This document shows positions 1 to 7,600 of a DNA stretch of 22,897 bases, piece after piece (positions within the stretch are counted from its first letter, which is position 1; every line of letters begins with the position of its first letter). Source of the DNA: a virus; the IMG/VR virus record IMGVR_UViG_3300044625_000517, positions 1 to 22,897 of that record. One strand, written 5' to 3'. Below the pieces are notes generated by a model that made no database searches, was not told where the DNA came from, and worked only from the letters and a program-made list of their open reading frames with translations. The position numbers and the translations under genes are program-made.

Positions 1-863
1 AGCGTCGCCGCGCTGCCCGCGCTGCCCGTGGTGTTCTGATCGAATGTCGGCCAGGCGAATGCCCCCGTGCTGAAGTCGCCGCTCGCTGGCGTGCCGAGCG
101 CGGGCGTGGTGAACGTCGGCGAGGTAGTCATCGCCACGCTGCCGGTGCCGCTGATTGTCAGTAGTTCCGGCGTGCCCGTCCCGGCTGTTGTGCGCCCTAC
201 GACGCGAGCCGTTGGCATGTGCGCCAGTTTCGCGAGCGTTATCGCGTCGTTGTCAATCGTCCACGTCGCGCCGGTGTTGCTGACTGTTATATCGCCCTTG
301 TCGCCGTCGCTCACGGAGCTTGTAGCATTCAGCGTCGTGCCGCTCATCGCCAGGCCGGTGCCGAGCGTGACAGCAACCGGAAGCCCGGTGCCGCCGCTCG
401 AAGCCTGTCCGAGCAGTTGCGACGCGGACAGGTTCAGTCCGAGATTCGTTGCGGCTTGCAGCTTTTTCGCCGCCGTGAGCGTCTGCGCGTGCCCGTGCGC
501 CACCCAATCCGCATCCGGGTCGTCCAATCCGCTGAACACCTGCGCGGAGGCATCCAGATCCGGCGCGTCGATCACATTCAGCGTGTCCGCGTTCGCTGCG
601 ATGTGCTTCAGCAGCGCGGCATCGGCGCATTCCACCTTCCAATACGTTCCGGCCGGAGTGAGTTCATCGTTCCGGGCGACCACCTGCGAGAAGTTCCCGC
701 TCCCGTCGGTGGTCGCGGAAAGAACCGCGCGCAGGACGACGCGGTTGTTCGATGTCCAGTGCGTGTTCCGAGGCGCGCAGAGCGTGAAGCTCACCACCGC
801 GCCTGTTGCCACCGCGCCGTCGTCGCGGTAAATGGTTCCGGTCAGCGTGCAGGTGAGTCCCAT
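1..863 (-). CDS. Tail fibre / tail appendage protein, N-terminal 287 residues (partial)
   Basis: The reading frame opens at the ATG at 863 and stays open to the left edge, so the C-terminus lies outside the window. The first 100 or so residues look like a beta-sandwich of the transthyretin/regulatory type common at the base of phage appendage proteins: LTGTIYRDDG, then a TDGSGNFSQ turn and a TPAGTYWKVE strand. After that the chain becomes Thr/Gly/Ser/Ala-rich with fibre-like repeats such as DGDKGDITVSNTGATW and LGTPASGDFSTGAFAW. These low-complexity patterns are typical of trimeric tail fibres, and a role in host attachment is inferred from that. There is no Shine-Dalgarno; the start is preceded by the AT-rich stretch ACTTTTAAT, 60 bases after the stop of the 87-aa gene. 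The fold is inferred from pattern only, and a generic collar or head-fibre protein is possible. Confidence 0.75.
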   Translation of the reverse strand, partial: MGLTCTLTGTIYRDDGAVATGAVVSFTLCAPRNTHWTSNNRVVLRAVLSATTDGSGNFSQVVARNDELTPAGTYWKVECADAALLKHIAANADTLNVIDAPDLDASAQVFSGLDDPDADWVAHGHAQTLTAAKKLQAATNLGLNLSASQLLGQASSGGTGLPVAVTLGTGLAMSGTTLNATSSVSDGDKGDITVSNTGATWTIDNDAITLAKLAHMPTARVVGRTTAGTGTPELLTISGTGSVAMTTSPTFTTPALGTPASGDFSTGAFAWPTFDQNTTGSAGSAAT

Positions 864-923
864 ATTAAAAGTATTGTTCCGCTAAACGTCGTGAAGCCCG
901 GTGAGGTCGAGCCGGCGCGGGGG

Positions 924-1187
924 TTATTGTGAGGCGGGGCGATTCATCAAGGTGCAGGTTCCGCTGGTGAGCGTCACGGCGGTCGCGCCGCCGGGGAACA
1001 TCAGGAATGTCCCCGCCTTCACGGTGACGGATGCGGGCGATCCCGTCCACTTGGCGCACGTCAGGGACGCGATCACGGTGTCGGTGTGGGCGAAGATGCC
1101 GGAGAACGGACCGGTGTTGGCGCTTGTGCCGGTCACATACACACCGCCGTTCGCGTCGTAGATCGAGTTGAGGTCGAGGGTTCGCAT
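924..1187 (-). CDS. Small beta-rich probable virion protein (87 aa)
   Basis: This 87-residue protein is rich in Thr, Gly, Val and Ala with alternating hydrophobic residues. Visible segments include TGPFSGIFAHTDTVIASL and a C-terminal part in which AGTFLMFPGG is followed by a LTSGTCTL strand. This pattern resembles small structural proteins found beside tail-fibre genes in many phages, often with a trailing GT-x-I-x-G-x-F turn, but I cannot name a family. The gene starts 6 bases after the TAA of the 203-aa gene, in the context ACCGAAATG, with no Shine-Dalgarno; translation may be coupled to the upstream gene. No signal peptide or membrane segment is seen. A decoration, head-fibre or tail-appendage role is inferred from size, composition and neighbours. 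Confidence 0.7.
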   Translation of the reverse strand: MRTLDLNSIYDANGGVYVTGTSANTGPFSGIFAHTDTVIASLTCAKWTGSPASVTVKAGTFLMFPGGATAVTLTSGTCTLMNRPASQ

Positions 1188-1193
1188 TTCGGT

Positions 1194-1805
1194 TTAGTAA
1201 GGGCCGGCGATATTCCCAATGGCCGTTGTGAAAGTGGTCGGCGGAGTGAATGCCGTGAGGGTTCCGTAGGTCTGTCCGGTCTGCTTTCCGGTGGCGTGCC
1301 TGCCGACCGCGTGCGTATTATAGCGCGCGGTCGCACTGCTGTACTGGACCTGAATGAAATAGGTGGCCGGACCACTGGCGACATAGGGCGCAGCGAACGG
1401 AATGCGCTGGTAGGCGTCCGTGCCGCTGCCGGCAGTGCTGGCCGACTGAGCCGCCGCGATAGGGTTTCCGAGCGCGTCCGCGAGTCCGACGGTCACGTTC
1501 CCTGTCACGTTGCTTCCGTTGAAAAGCTCAATTCCGGTGATGGTGCAGTTTGCTGGCACATGAATTTCACTGAGATAGGTTTCGGTGATGACCGGCGTGG
1601 AATCGGTGCCGTCGGTCGAGGCCCTCGCCGGGTGCTCTCCGGTGTTGATGCCGCGAGGCGAGATGGCGTTGTTCGGAGCCTGAAGTCGGATGTTTCCGTT
1701 CACATCCACGAGGCCGCGCGCGAGCGTGGCCGCAGGCGGCTCCGCGTTTGAGACGCCGAGATTGGTTTTGAGGGTTTCAGCGGTACGAGGTTCGATTTGA
1801 TTCAT
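1194..1805 (-). CDS. Probable phage structural protein, beta-sandwich (203 aa)
   Basis: The N-terminal 60 residues are polar and extended (NQIEPRTAETLKTNLGVSN), which would suit an attachment or linker region. From about residue 70 there is a beta-sandwich-like pattern: ETYLSEIHVPANCTITGIEL, then VTVGLADALGNPIAA, then YFIQVQYSS, ending with a PPTTFTTAIGNIAGPY tail. This layout (lone strands, a tolerant G-x-P-TYFI strand, PPTTF before the C-terminus) recurs in small virion proteins of tailed phages; no enzyme motif is visible. The gene starts 9 bases after the stop of the 110-aa gene, in the context ACACTCTCATG, without a Shine-Dalgarno. It probably forms an operon with its neighbours. A head-decoration or tail-appendage role is inference. 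Confidence 0.72.
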   Translation of the reverse strand: MNQIEPRTAETLKTNLGVSNAEPPAATLARGLVDVNGNIRLQAPNNAISPRGINTGEHPARASTDGTDSTPVITETYLSEIHVPANCTITGIELFNGSNVTGNVTVGLADALGNPIAAAQSASTAGSGTDAYQRIPFAAPYVASGPATYFIQVQYSSATARYNTHAVGRHATGKQTGQTYGTLTAFTPPTTFTTAIGNIAGPY

Positions 1806-1814
1806 GAGAGTGTT

Positions 1815-2147
1815 TTAGGTGGTGGTTTCGGTGGCGCGGGCTGCGTCCGGTTTCGGTTCGGTGATGTCAAGCGTAATTCGGTGCTCGTGCCCGAGGGTTT
1901 TCCCGCAATCATTCGCAAAGGTTTCCGGCCACTCGGCGAGCCGCTTCACGGCGAGCCATTCGGACAGTGCGGCCTCGCGATCTTCCTTCGATTCTTTGCG
2001 GTCATGGATGAGATTGTCGAGCCTCGTGAGTTCCTTTCCGGCCGCTTCGCGCAGGAACCAGATGAAGTCCGGTTGCGCGATCAGGCGGGTGATGCGCCCG
2101 AGCCCTTCGGCGGCGATCTTGTGGTTGTGCGCCTGGGCGGGGCTCAC
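1815..2147 (-). CDS. Unknown 110-aa protein translationally coupled to the portal gene
   Basis: I chose the GTG at 2147 because it overlaps the portal stop codon as GTGA, the classic arrangement for coupled translation. A GGAG lies about 10 bases upstream. The same frame stays open further upstream inside the portal gene, but that part is only a shadow. The protein is charged and mostly helical by composition (ITRLIAQPDFIWFLREAA, then a DNLIHDRKESKEDREAAL stretch) and ends in a short beta-like tail with HRITLDITEP. There are no Cys pairs, membrane segments or catalytic motifs that I recognise. Its position after the portal suggests a small head-assembly or head-tail role, but this is not shown by the sequence. 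A TTGACA-N17-GACGCA element lies inside its 3' end. Confidence 0.7.
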   Translation of the reverse strand: MSPAQAHNHKIAAEGLGRITRLIAQPDFIWFLREAAGKELTRLDNLIHDRKESKEDREAALSEWLAVKRLAEWPETFANDCGKTLGHEHRITLDITEPKPDAARATETTT

Positions 2148-4387
2148 TGCGCGGGTGCTCCGGTTTCGGTTTCGCCGGCTTCTTCCGCGCCGTGCGCGCC
2201 GGGCTGCGGAACCGCCGGCATGACAAACTCGGGATTTTTGAGCGTGAAGTCCTGCTTGGCCTTCTGCGCTCGCTCCTCGGGGCTCGCGGGCTGGAATCCC
2301 ATCTCCGTTTCCCACTGCGCTTGCACGCTCGGCGGGCAGTCCTTGTAGGCGATGGCTTCGCGCGTCTCGCGGCGGAGTTGCGCCTGTGCGGACTGCTGGC
2401 TCTTTTCCTGCCACACCTTGATCTCCTCGTCGGAGATGTTCGGGCAAAGCTCATCGGGATCGGCCACTTCGAGCGCCTTGAGTTGCGAGAGGAATAGCGG
2501 ACGCAGCGTGCGCGCCACTTCCGGCATCTGCGCGCGCGTCATGTGGTATTTCTCCGCCACTGCGAGCGCCTGCTGGTTTGTGGAAAGCATCTCGGACGAA
2601 CGCGAGCGCGTGAGCAGGAGTCGGATTTCCCGCTCGATGGTGCGCGCCTCCTCGCGGTTGATCGTGAGCAGCATCTTGCCGTCCTTGGAAAGCAGAAGCT
2701 CGGTGTCGCGGATGTTCTCCAGCACGATTGTCACCACCTGGCCCATGATCCCGATGATCGCCTTCTGGTGCTGGATCTCGCTGTTCTTGATGAGCAGGTT
2801 GCTCGTGCGCTCGATGTTCAGGATGCCCGTCGCCGTCCGGCTGCTATTCAGGTCGCTCGCGCTGGCGTCCTTCGCGCCGATCACGCCGAACATCAGGTTG
2901 AGCTGCTGCTGCGCCATCGTGAGCAGTTCCAGCCCGATCTCGGATTTCTCCGTGAGGTTCACGTTCCACATCGGCGGGCGGTGATCCTTGTCGTAGCCCG
3001 GCTCCACGTCGTAAATCTTGTCGCCGCCAAATTCCACCTGCGCGCCGTTCTTCCACTCGCGCACCGCCATCGGGTCTCGGAACGTGACGCTGTTCTCCTT
3101 GCTGTCCTTGATGTTGAAGCGGTTAAACTGCGCGTCAATGTAGGTGTCCTGATCGATCACCGCCTGGATCACGCCCTCGCCATACCAGCGGTTCGGAACG
3201 CGCGCGACGCCGGGGATCGCTTCAAACGGGCGCTTGTGCATCACGTTCGCGAGGTATTCGTAATACACGAGGTCTTCACAGCTCCGGTCCAGCACGCAGA
3301 AAATCTCCTCCTCGAATCCGTCGCCGTCGGCATCGAAGCGCACGTAGCACTCGGCCATGCGCCGGAAGATGTTCAGGCGGCTCACGACGGTATCGCGCTG
3401 TTCGCCGTGCGTCTCCTTCGCGCGCATCTCGCCGCTGCCCTCGTCCGTCACGCTGCCGGCCCAATACTCGTCGAAGCCCTCGTATTCGCCGTAGGTCTCC
3501 TTGATGCGCTGCGGCGTGTCGTCGTAAAGCTGGAACACCGCGTCCGCCTCGTGAATGTCCGGGCACCGGAGCGGGCAGAGGAATGATCGGTAGTCCACTT
3601 CACGGCACTCGACGCCCTCAAATTGGATCAACTCCTGCGGGAGCCGGTCGAACTGCTTGTATTGAAACTCTCCCTGCCGCATCACGAACAGCGGATCCTT
3701 CTCCAGCCGCGCCTGCTCCTCCACGTTCGGGTCGGGCAGAAAGTCGTCGTTCTCATAGACCATGAGGCCGTTCGGTGTCTTGATCGGCTCGCTGTTCGCG
3801 TCCACGAGCACCACTGCGGGGCCGACGTAGGGCGTGCTGCGCTTGATCCAGCGGATCTTCACCACGCACTCGTTGCGGATGAGTGCGCTGCGAAGGGCGG
3901 ATCGAAGTTCCGTCTGCACGTCGCTCTGGTCCACGCGCTGCTGCACCAGTTCCTCCACCGCGCGCGCTGTCTGGTCGTCGCCCACGTTCTGATATTTCAC
4001 CGCGGCGAAAAATGGGCGCGTGCCGAGAAGATCGTCCGCGGCCTTGCTGTGCATCTCGCGCACAAACCGCTGCGCCGTGCCGAGCGTCAGGTTGCTCTTG
4101 TCGAAGACGCCGCCATACATCGCCGCGCGCCAGGAGTTGTCGTTGTCAAAGAGATCCTGATACCGCTTCCGCCGGTCCATCCACGATCCGCCGTCCACCG
4201 CGCCCTCGCCGCTCAGTCCCATCTCGCGCTGAAGCTCCGTGATCCGCGTCAGGCATCGGTGTTTCAGTTCCTCGCGTTGGTCGGGCGTGAGTTGCAGGTT
4301 CGTCTTGAACCGCGTCGGCGCCGGGGCCGGGGGTAGAACGGTGAAATCGTTCCCGTCAAACGCGGGCTGTGGCTTGGGAAGTTCCAT
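2144..4387 (-). CDS. Portal protein (747 aa)
   Basis: Portal proteins form the dodecameric ring at the packaging vertex through which terminase translocates DNA. The visible evidence is the long family pattern: an N-terminal helical part (RWIKR, then a LVDANSEPIKTPNG beta hairpin), a central block in which FDADGDGFEEEIFCVLDR precedes HKRPFEAIPGVARVPNRWYG and EGVIQAVIDQDTYIDAQFNR, and a long helical C-terminus rich in Gln, Arg and Glu. The DGDG-strand, KRPF and YGEGV-x(n)-D-x(n)-N order is typical of podovirus-type portals, and 747 residues suits the larger members. I take the ATG at 4387, because the longer frame from 4483 runs through the tRNA gene. There is no Shine-Dalgarno; a promoter-like element ends 10 bases before the ATG. 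The next gene overlaps it by 4 bases. Confidence 0.85.
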   Translation of the reverse strand: MELPKPQPAFDGNDFTVLPPAPAPTRFKTNLQLTPDQREELKHRCLTRITELQREMGLSGEGAVDGGSWMDRRKRYQDLFDNDNSWRAAMYGGVFDKSNLTLGTAQRFVREMHSKAADDLLGTRPFFAAVKYQNVGDDQTARAVEELVQQRVDQSDVQTELRSALRSALIRNECVVKIRWIKRSTPYVGPAVVLVDANSEPIKTPNGLMVYENDDFLPDPNVEEQARLEKDPLFVMRQGEFQYKQFDRLPQELIQFEGVECREVDYRSFLCPLRCPDIHEADAVFQLYDDTPQRIKETYGEYEGFDEYWAGSVTDEGSGEMRAKETHGEQRDTVVSRLNIFRRMAECYVRFDADGDGFEEEIFCVLDRSCEDLVYYEYLANVMHKRPFEAIPGVARVPNRWYGEGVIQAVIDQDTYIDAQFNRFNIKDSKENSVTFRDPMAVREWKNGAQVEFGGDKIYDVEPGYDKDHRPPMWNVNLTEKSEIGLELLTMAQQQLNLMFGVIGAKDASASDLNSSRTATGILNIERTSNLLIKNSEIQHQKAIIGIMGQVVTIVLENIRDTELLLSKDGKMLLTINREEARTIEREIRLLLTRSRSSEMLSTNQQALAVAEKYHMTRAQMPEVARTLRPLFLSQLKALEVADPDELCPNISDEEIKVWQEKSQQSAQAQLRRETREAIAYKDCPPSVQAQWETEMGFQPASPEERAQKAKQDFTLKNPEFVMPAVPQPGAHGAEEAGETETGAPAQ

Positions 4388-4397
4388 GAGTGTCCGC

Positions 4398-4426
4398 CGC
4401 GTCCTGCATCGGTTTCGCGGAGTCAA
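4398..4426 (-). promoter_or_regulatory. Promoter-like element upstream of the portal gene
   Basis: On the minus strand TTGACT (4421-4426) is followed after exactly 17 bases by GACGCG (4398-4403). The spacer contains CCGATGCAG, and a TTTCGG lies just before the -35. The same layout, with the shared core CCGATGCAGGA(C/T)GCG, stands before the 542-aa gene. The portal ATG lies only 10 bases after the -10-like box, so a transcript from here would be nearly leaderless, matching the lack of a Shine-Dalgarno. The -35 is consensus-like, but the -10 position does not resemble TATAAT. A phage-encoded or alternative sigma promoter, or a different regulatory signal, remains possible. Confidence 0.5.
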
Positions 4427-4434
4427 GCCGAAAT

Positions 4435-4511
4435 TGGTTGCAGGAGCGGGATTTGAACCCGCGTCCTCTTGGGTATGAGCCAAGCGCGCTACCGGACTGC
4501 GCCATCCTGCG
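4435..4511 (-). tRNA. tRNA-Met (CAT anticodon), initiator-like C1-A72
   Basis: A full 77-nt cloverleaf can be drawn, including an encoded 3' CCA (4435-4437). The acceptor stem is CGCAGGA/TCCTGCA, which pairs at all positions except C1-A72. The D arm is GCGC/GCGC with loop AGTCCGGTA, the anticodon arm is CTTGG/CCAAG with loop CTCATAC, the variable loop is AGGAC, and the T arm is GCGGG/CCCGC with TTCAAAT. The anticodon CAT lies at 4475-4477. A C1-A72 mismatch and A73 are hallmarks of bacterial initiator tRNA and allow formylation. However, the anticodon stem lacks the three consecutive G-C pairs (29-41 is T-A), and position 11-24 is C-G as in elongators, so the molecule is a hybrid. A lysidine-modified tRNA-Ile2 is less likely given C1-A72. 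Confidence 0.95.
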
Positions 4512-4643
4512 ATTTGTTCCCTGAGATGCGCGGGCGGCTGCTACCCGCTTCGCGGTTTTGCGGACCACTCAGGCTGGACCCGGCACCCTTTCGAGGTGTT
4601 GCCCCGGTTCCCCGCGCAACTCAAAGAACTGCGGTCATGATTC
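4512..4643. other. GC-rich, hairpin-rich spacer upstream of the tRNA; no gene seen
   Basis: This stretch between the giant gene and the tRNA has no supported coding frame but has dense inverted repeats. TGCGCGGG at 4527-4534 pairs perfectly with CCCGCGCA at 4611-4618. CCTGAG at 4520-4525 pairs with CTCAGG at 4568-4573. GCGGG at 4530-4534 can alternatively pair with CCCGC at 4544-4548, so competing structures exist. It could be the 5' leader of the tRNA precursor, a structured RNA or a weak terminator region. I found no known RNA family signature. Confidence 0.4.
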
Positions 4644-4677
4644 GGATATTCCCCGCGCGTTGGCAAGTGGAAAATCC
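4644..4677 (-). terminator. Possible hairpin at the end of the giant gene
   Basis: GGATTTTCC (read on the minus strand from 4677 to 4669, touching the stop codon) can pair with GGAATATCC (4652-4644) with one mismatch across a 16-base loop. There is no T-run after it, so it does not qualify as a classical intrinsic terminator. It may instead be an RNA-processing or stability hairpin between the giant mRNA and the tRNA. Confidence 0.25.
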
Positions 4678-7600
4678 TACCTGAAGAACTCCTTCACCGT
4701 GAGATTGCGGCTCCCGATCGGTGCGGCCTTTGCCGCTGCCCGTGGCGCATTGGCCGGCGCGCGCGTCGTCGCGGACATGCGCGTGAAGGCTGCCAGCATC
4801 CGGCCGCGCTTCGTCATCGCCGCTTGATACGTGGCGCGGTCGTCGGCATCGAGTGAGGCGACGAACGCCTTCTCGTTTGCGAGGCTCCCGCTGAACGGCT
4901 TCATGAGCGACGAGCGGAATCCGGTGTCCGCTTTATCCTTCGGCATCGTGGCGAGCAGCTTCCCGTATTCCTTCATCGCCCGCGCGTTGTCGCCGTCTTC
5001 GAGCGCGTTCTTGATACCGACGTATTTCGACGGCGGATGCACTTCGTCCACATGCTCGCTTCCGTTGGCCTTCTGCCACTCGCGCCCGAGCTTGCGAACC
5101 TTGGTGATTTCGCTGTGCCGGATTGTGCGCAGTCCCGAGGAACTGATCAGCGACTCCTTCATGGAGATGTCCGGTGCCTCCGGGTCGATCACGCCGCGCA
5201 GGGCGAGCGGAAGCGGTGCCATCGCGAGATCCTTCACCTGCTGCGCGCCGGAACGCTGCTGGCCGCGCCAGTCGCGCCCGGTGGCCGCTTCGAGTGCGGT
5301 GCGGCTGATGAGCGGGGAAATACGCCCCATGACGAACTGCCGCGTGTTCTTGAGCATCGCGATCACGTCGCCGGGGACGCTGCGCAGCTCGTATTCGCGG
5401 TCATCTGTCACCACGCTGAATGGCTTCTCCCAATCGTTCTTGCCGGTCAGCATCCGCTCAAGGAGCTTCGCGGTCACTGCGAGGACGACGGCGAGCAGGA
5501 TGAGCGCGTTGCGTTGCTCGCCGCCGTGCTTGCGGAACGCATCGGCGAAGAACTTGGCGCGCGACTTCAGGAAGTCCGGGGCGAGGAAAAGCAGTCGCTC
5601 GACGTGCAGGCGCGTCGGGTTGTTGCCCGCGTAGAGGTTGTTCTGTTCGCCGAATGCGTCGTTAGCCTGCTGCGCGGTCTTCTGTGCGACCTGTTCGCGC
5701 GTCATCTTGCCGGAGGCCAGTTCCTTCTTGAACAGCTCCATGTTGCGCACCATCGCCTCCTTCGCCATCGCGATCTTCAGTCCGGGGATGTACCTCTCGA
5801 AAAGGAACGCGCTCATCGTGTCGTTCAGCTTCCCGAGCTTCCCGAGTCCGATGTGAGAGAGCAGCTTTTCCATGCCGCTCGCGGTCAGTCCCTCGCCAAA
5901 TTCCGCCTTGGCATTCCAGTTCGCGAGCATGAGCCCGGCGTTCACCAGTTCGCGTGTCGCCGGATCTTCCATGTCGATCTCCGTCACTTTGAAGGGGTTG
6001 ACCTTGTGGCCGATGGCGTGCGTGCCCTCCTGCACGAAATGGAACGGCGAGAACGAAAGCATGAACTGCTTCACGATGGCCTGAAACTCGCCGACGGCCT
6101 TGATGATCGGCACGTTGTTCAGCGCCGAGGTGCCGAGCGTGTTTTTCAGCCGCTTGTAGAGGTCGGGGTGGATGAGCAGTTCGCCTTCCACCAGAACGTC
6201 CTTCTCGCCTTCTTTGCCGAGCCACTTCCACTTGCGAAGCGCCGGGTGCGAGATCGGGCGGTAGTCGGAAGTGTCCGCGGGGTGCGTGTGCGGCTTGATG
6301 AGCAGCGGGGAGTCCGCCGATCCGTCCGTCCTGGTGATTGCCCCGCTCGGCACTGCCATCGGGCGGCCGTCGCGCGCCATGATGTCGGTGAGCGACTTCA
6401 CGAACACCCGATCCGCGACCGTGTTGTTCGCCGCCTGCGCGTAGGCTCCGAGCGTGCCCGCGATGTCGCCGCCGCCGCGCAGCGAGTGCCCTTCCTGTTC
6501 CAGATCGAACATGCTCGCGAACACGCGCTTGATGGCGTGGTCAAATTTCGTCTTCAGCTTGCTCGCGGGCGTGTCGCTGGCGAGATCGCCGAGGATGCGC
6601 GCCATGAGCCCGCTGCGCTGGTTGGCTGGCGCCTTCTCGACAAAGTGCGTGACGTAGTTCTCCAGCAGGTTGCCGAGCAGCCCGAGCTTTTGCGCCTCCT
6701 CGCCCTTCTCCTTGAAGAACGTCTTGGCCGTGTCCGCCATCGCCTTCTCCGCGGCGTTCAGGTTCAGCGCGCGCTCATACACCGTTTTCATTTCCGGCTT
6801 CGACTTGTCCGCCCACTTTTGCAGCGTGGTCCTGTCGCCGTCGGCCTCCATGTAGCGGCTGATCGCCTGGCGCGTGAGCACGTTCGGGAACTGCTTCACG
6901 ATCGTCTCCACGAGCTTGCGGGATTCGTGCGCGGCCTTCTGCCTGCCGGGGATCACGATGTCGGTGCCCTTGAGTGGTGCGCTGTCCCCTGCCCCGAGCC
7001 ATTGCCCGATCGCCTTGTCAATCGTGTCGTAGGCAGGCATCTCGCCCCACCACCTTTTCGTCGCGCTGCCCGCGGTCTTGATGGCATCCCAAATCTGCGA
7101 CGCGACACCCGGGGGCTTCGTCGCGAACGTGGCGGCCTGCGCCGCCTTGCGGTCTTCCTTCGTCTCCTCGCGCCCCTTCGCGCCTGCTGCCACGGCGTCG
7201 GTGGCCTTGCGCTCGGGGGCGGCGGCGGAGAGTTCAGTGCTTCCGATTTCGCGGTCTGACCACACCTGCCATTTGCCATCCCACTTATTGAGAGACACGC
7301 CTTCGGAGTTGTTGCGCTCGCCGTTCGCCTTCCACCATTTCCAAAATTCCGGCGTCGCGTCGGCCACGAACTTGTCCTTGCCTGCCTTGGTCTTGAACGG
7401 CCTCCAGTCGAGCGTCGGGAATGCGTTGCCTTCCGGCATCTCGCCGCGGGGCGATCCTTCGTTTGATACCGGCGCAACTGAGGAATGGAAATCGTCGAGG
7501 CTCACCTGTTCAGGGTCGGACACGTCGAGCTTGCGCACCTGCCCCTCCACGACCGCGCCGAGCATCGCCATCTTCGATCCGATGATGTCCTTGTTCCACT

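Noticed and set aside
2543-3586. Plus-strand frame of 347 codons opposite the portal
   Set aside because: Shadow of the portal gene, with no ribosome binding site or family pattern.
4388-4483. N-terminal extension of the portal to 4483
   Set aside because: The added residues are a translation of the tRNA gene and the promoter-like element; the ATG at 4387 is preferred.
4519-4620. A second tRNA next to tRNA-Met
   Set aside because: The GC-rich hairpins cannot be arranged into a cloverleaf with a proper T loop or anticodon arm.
5037-7259. Long plus-strand open frame of 740 codons opposite the giant gene
   Set aside because: It is antisense to a frame with clear domains, is rich in Arg, His, Leu and Val as expected from reversed GC-rich codons, and has no recognisable motif.
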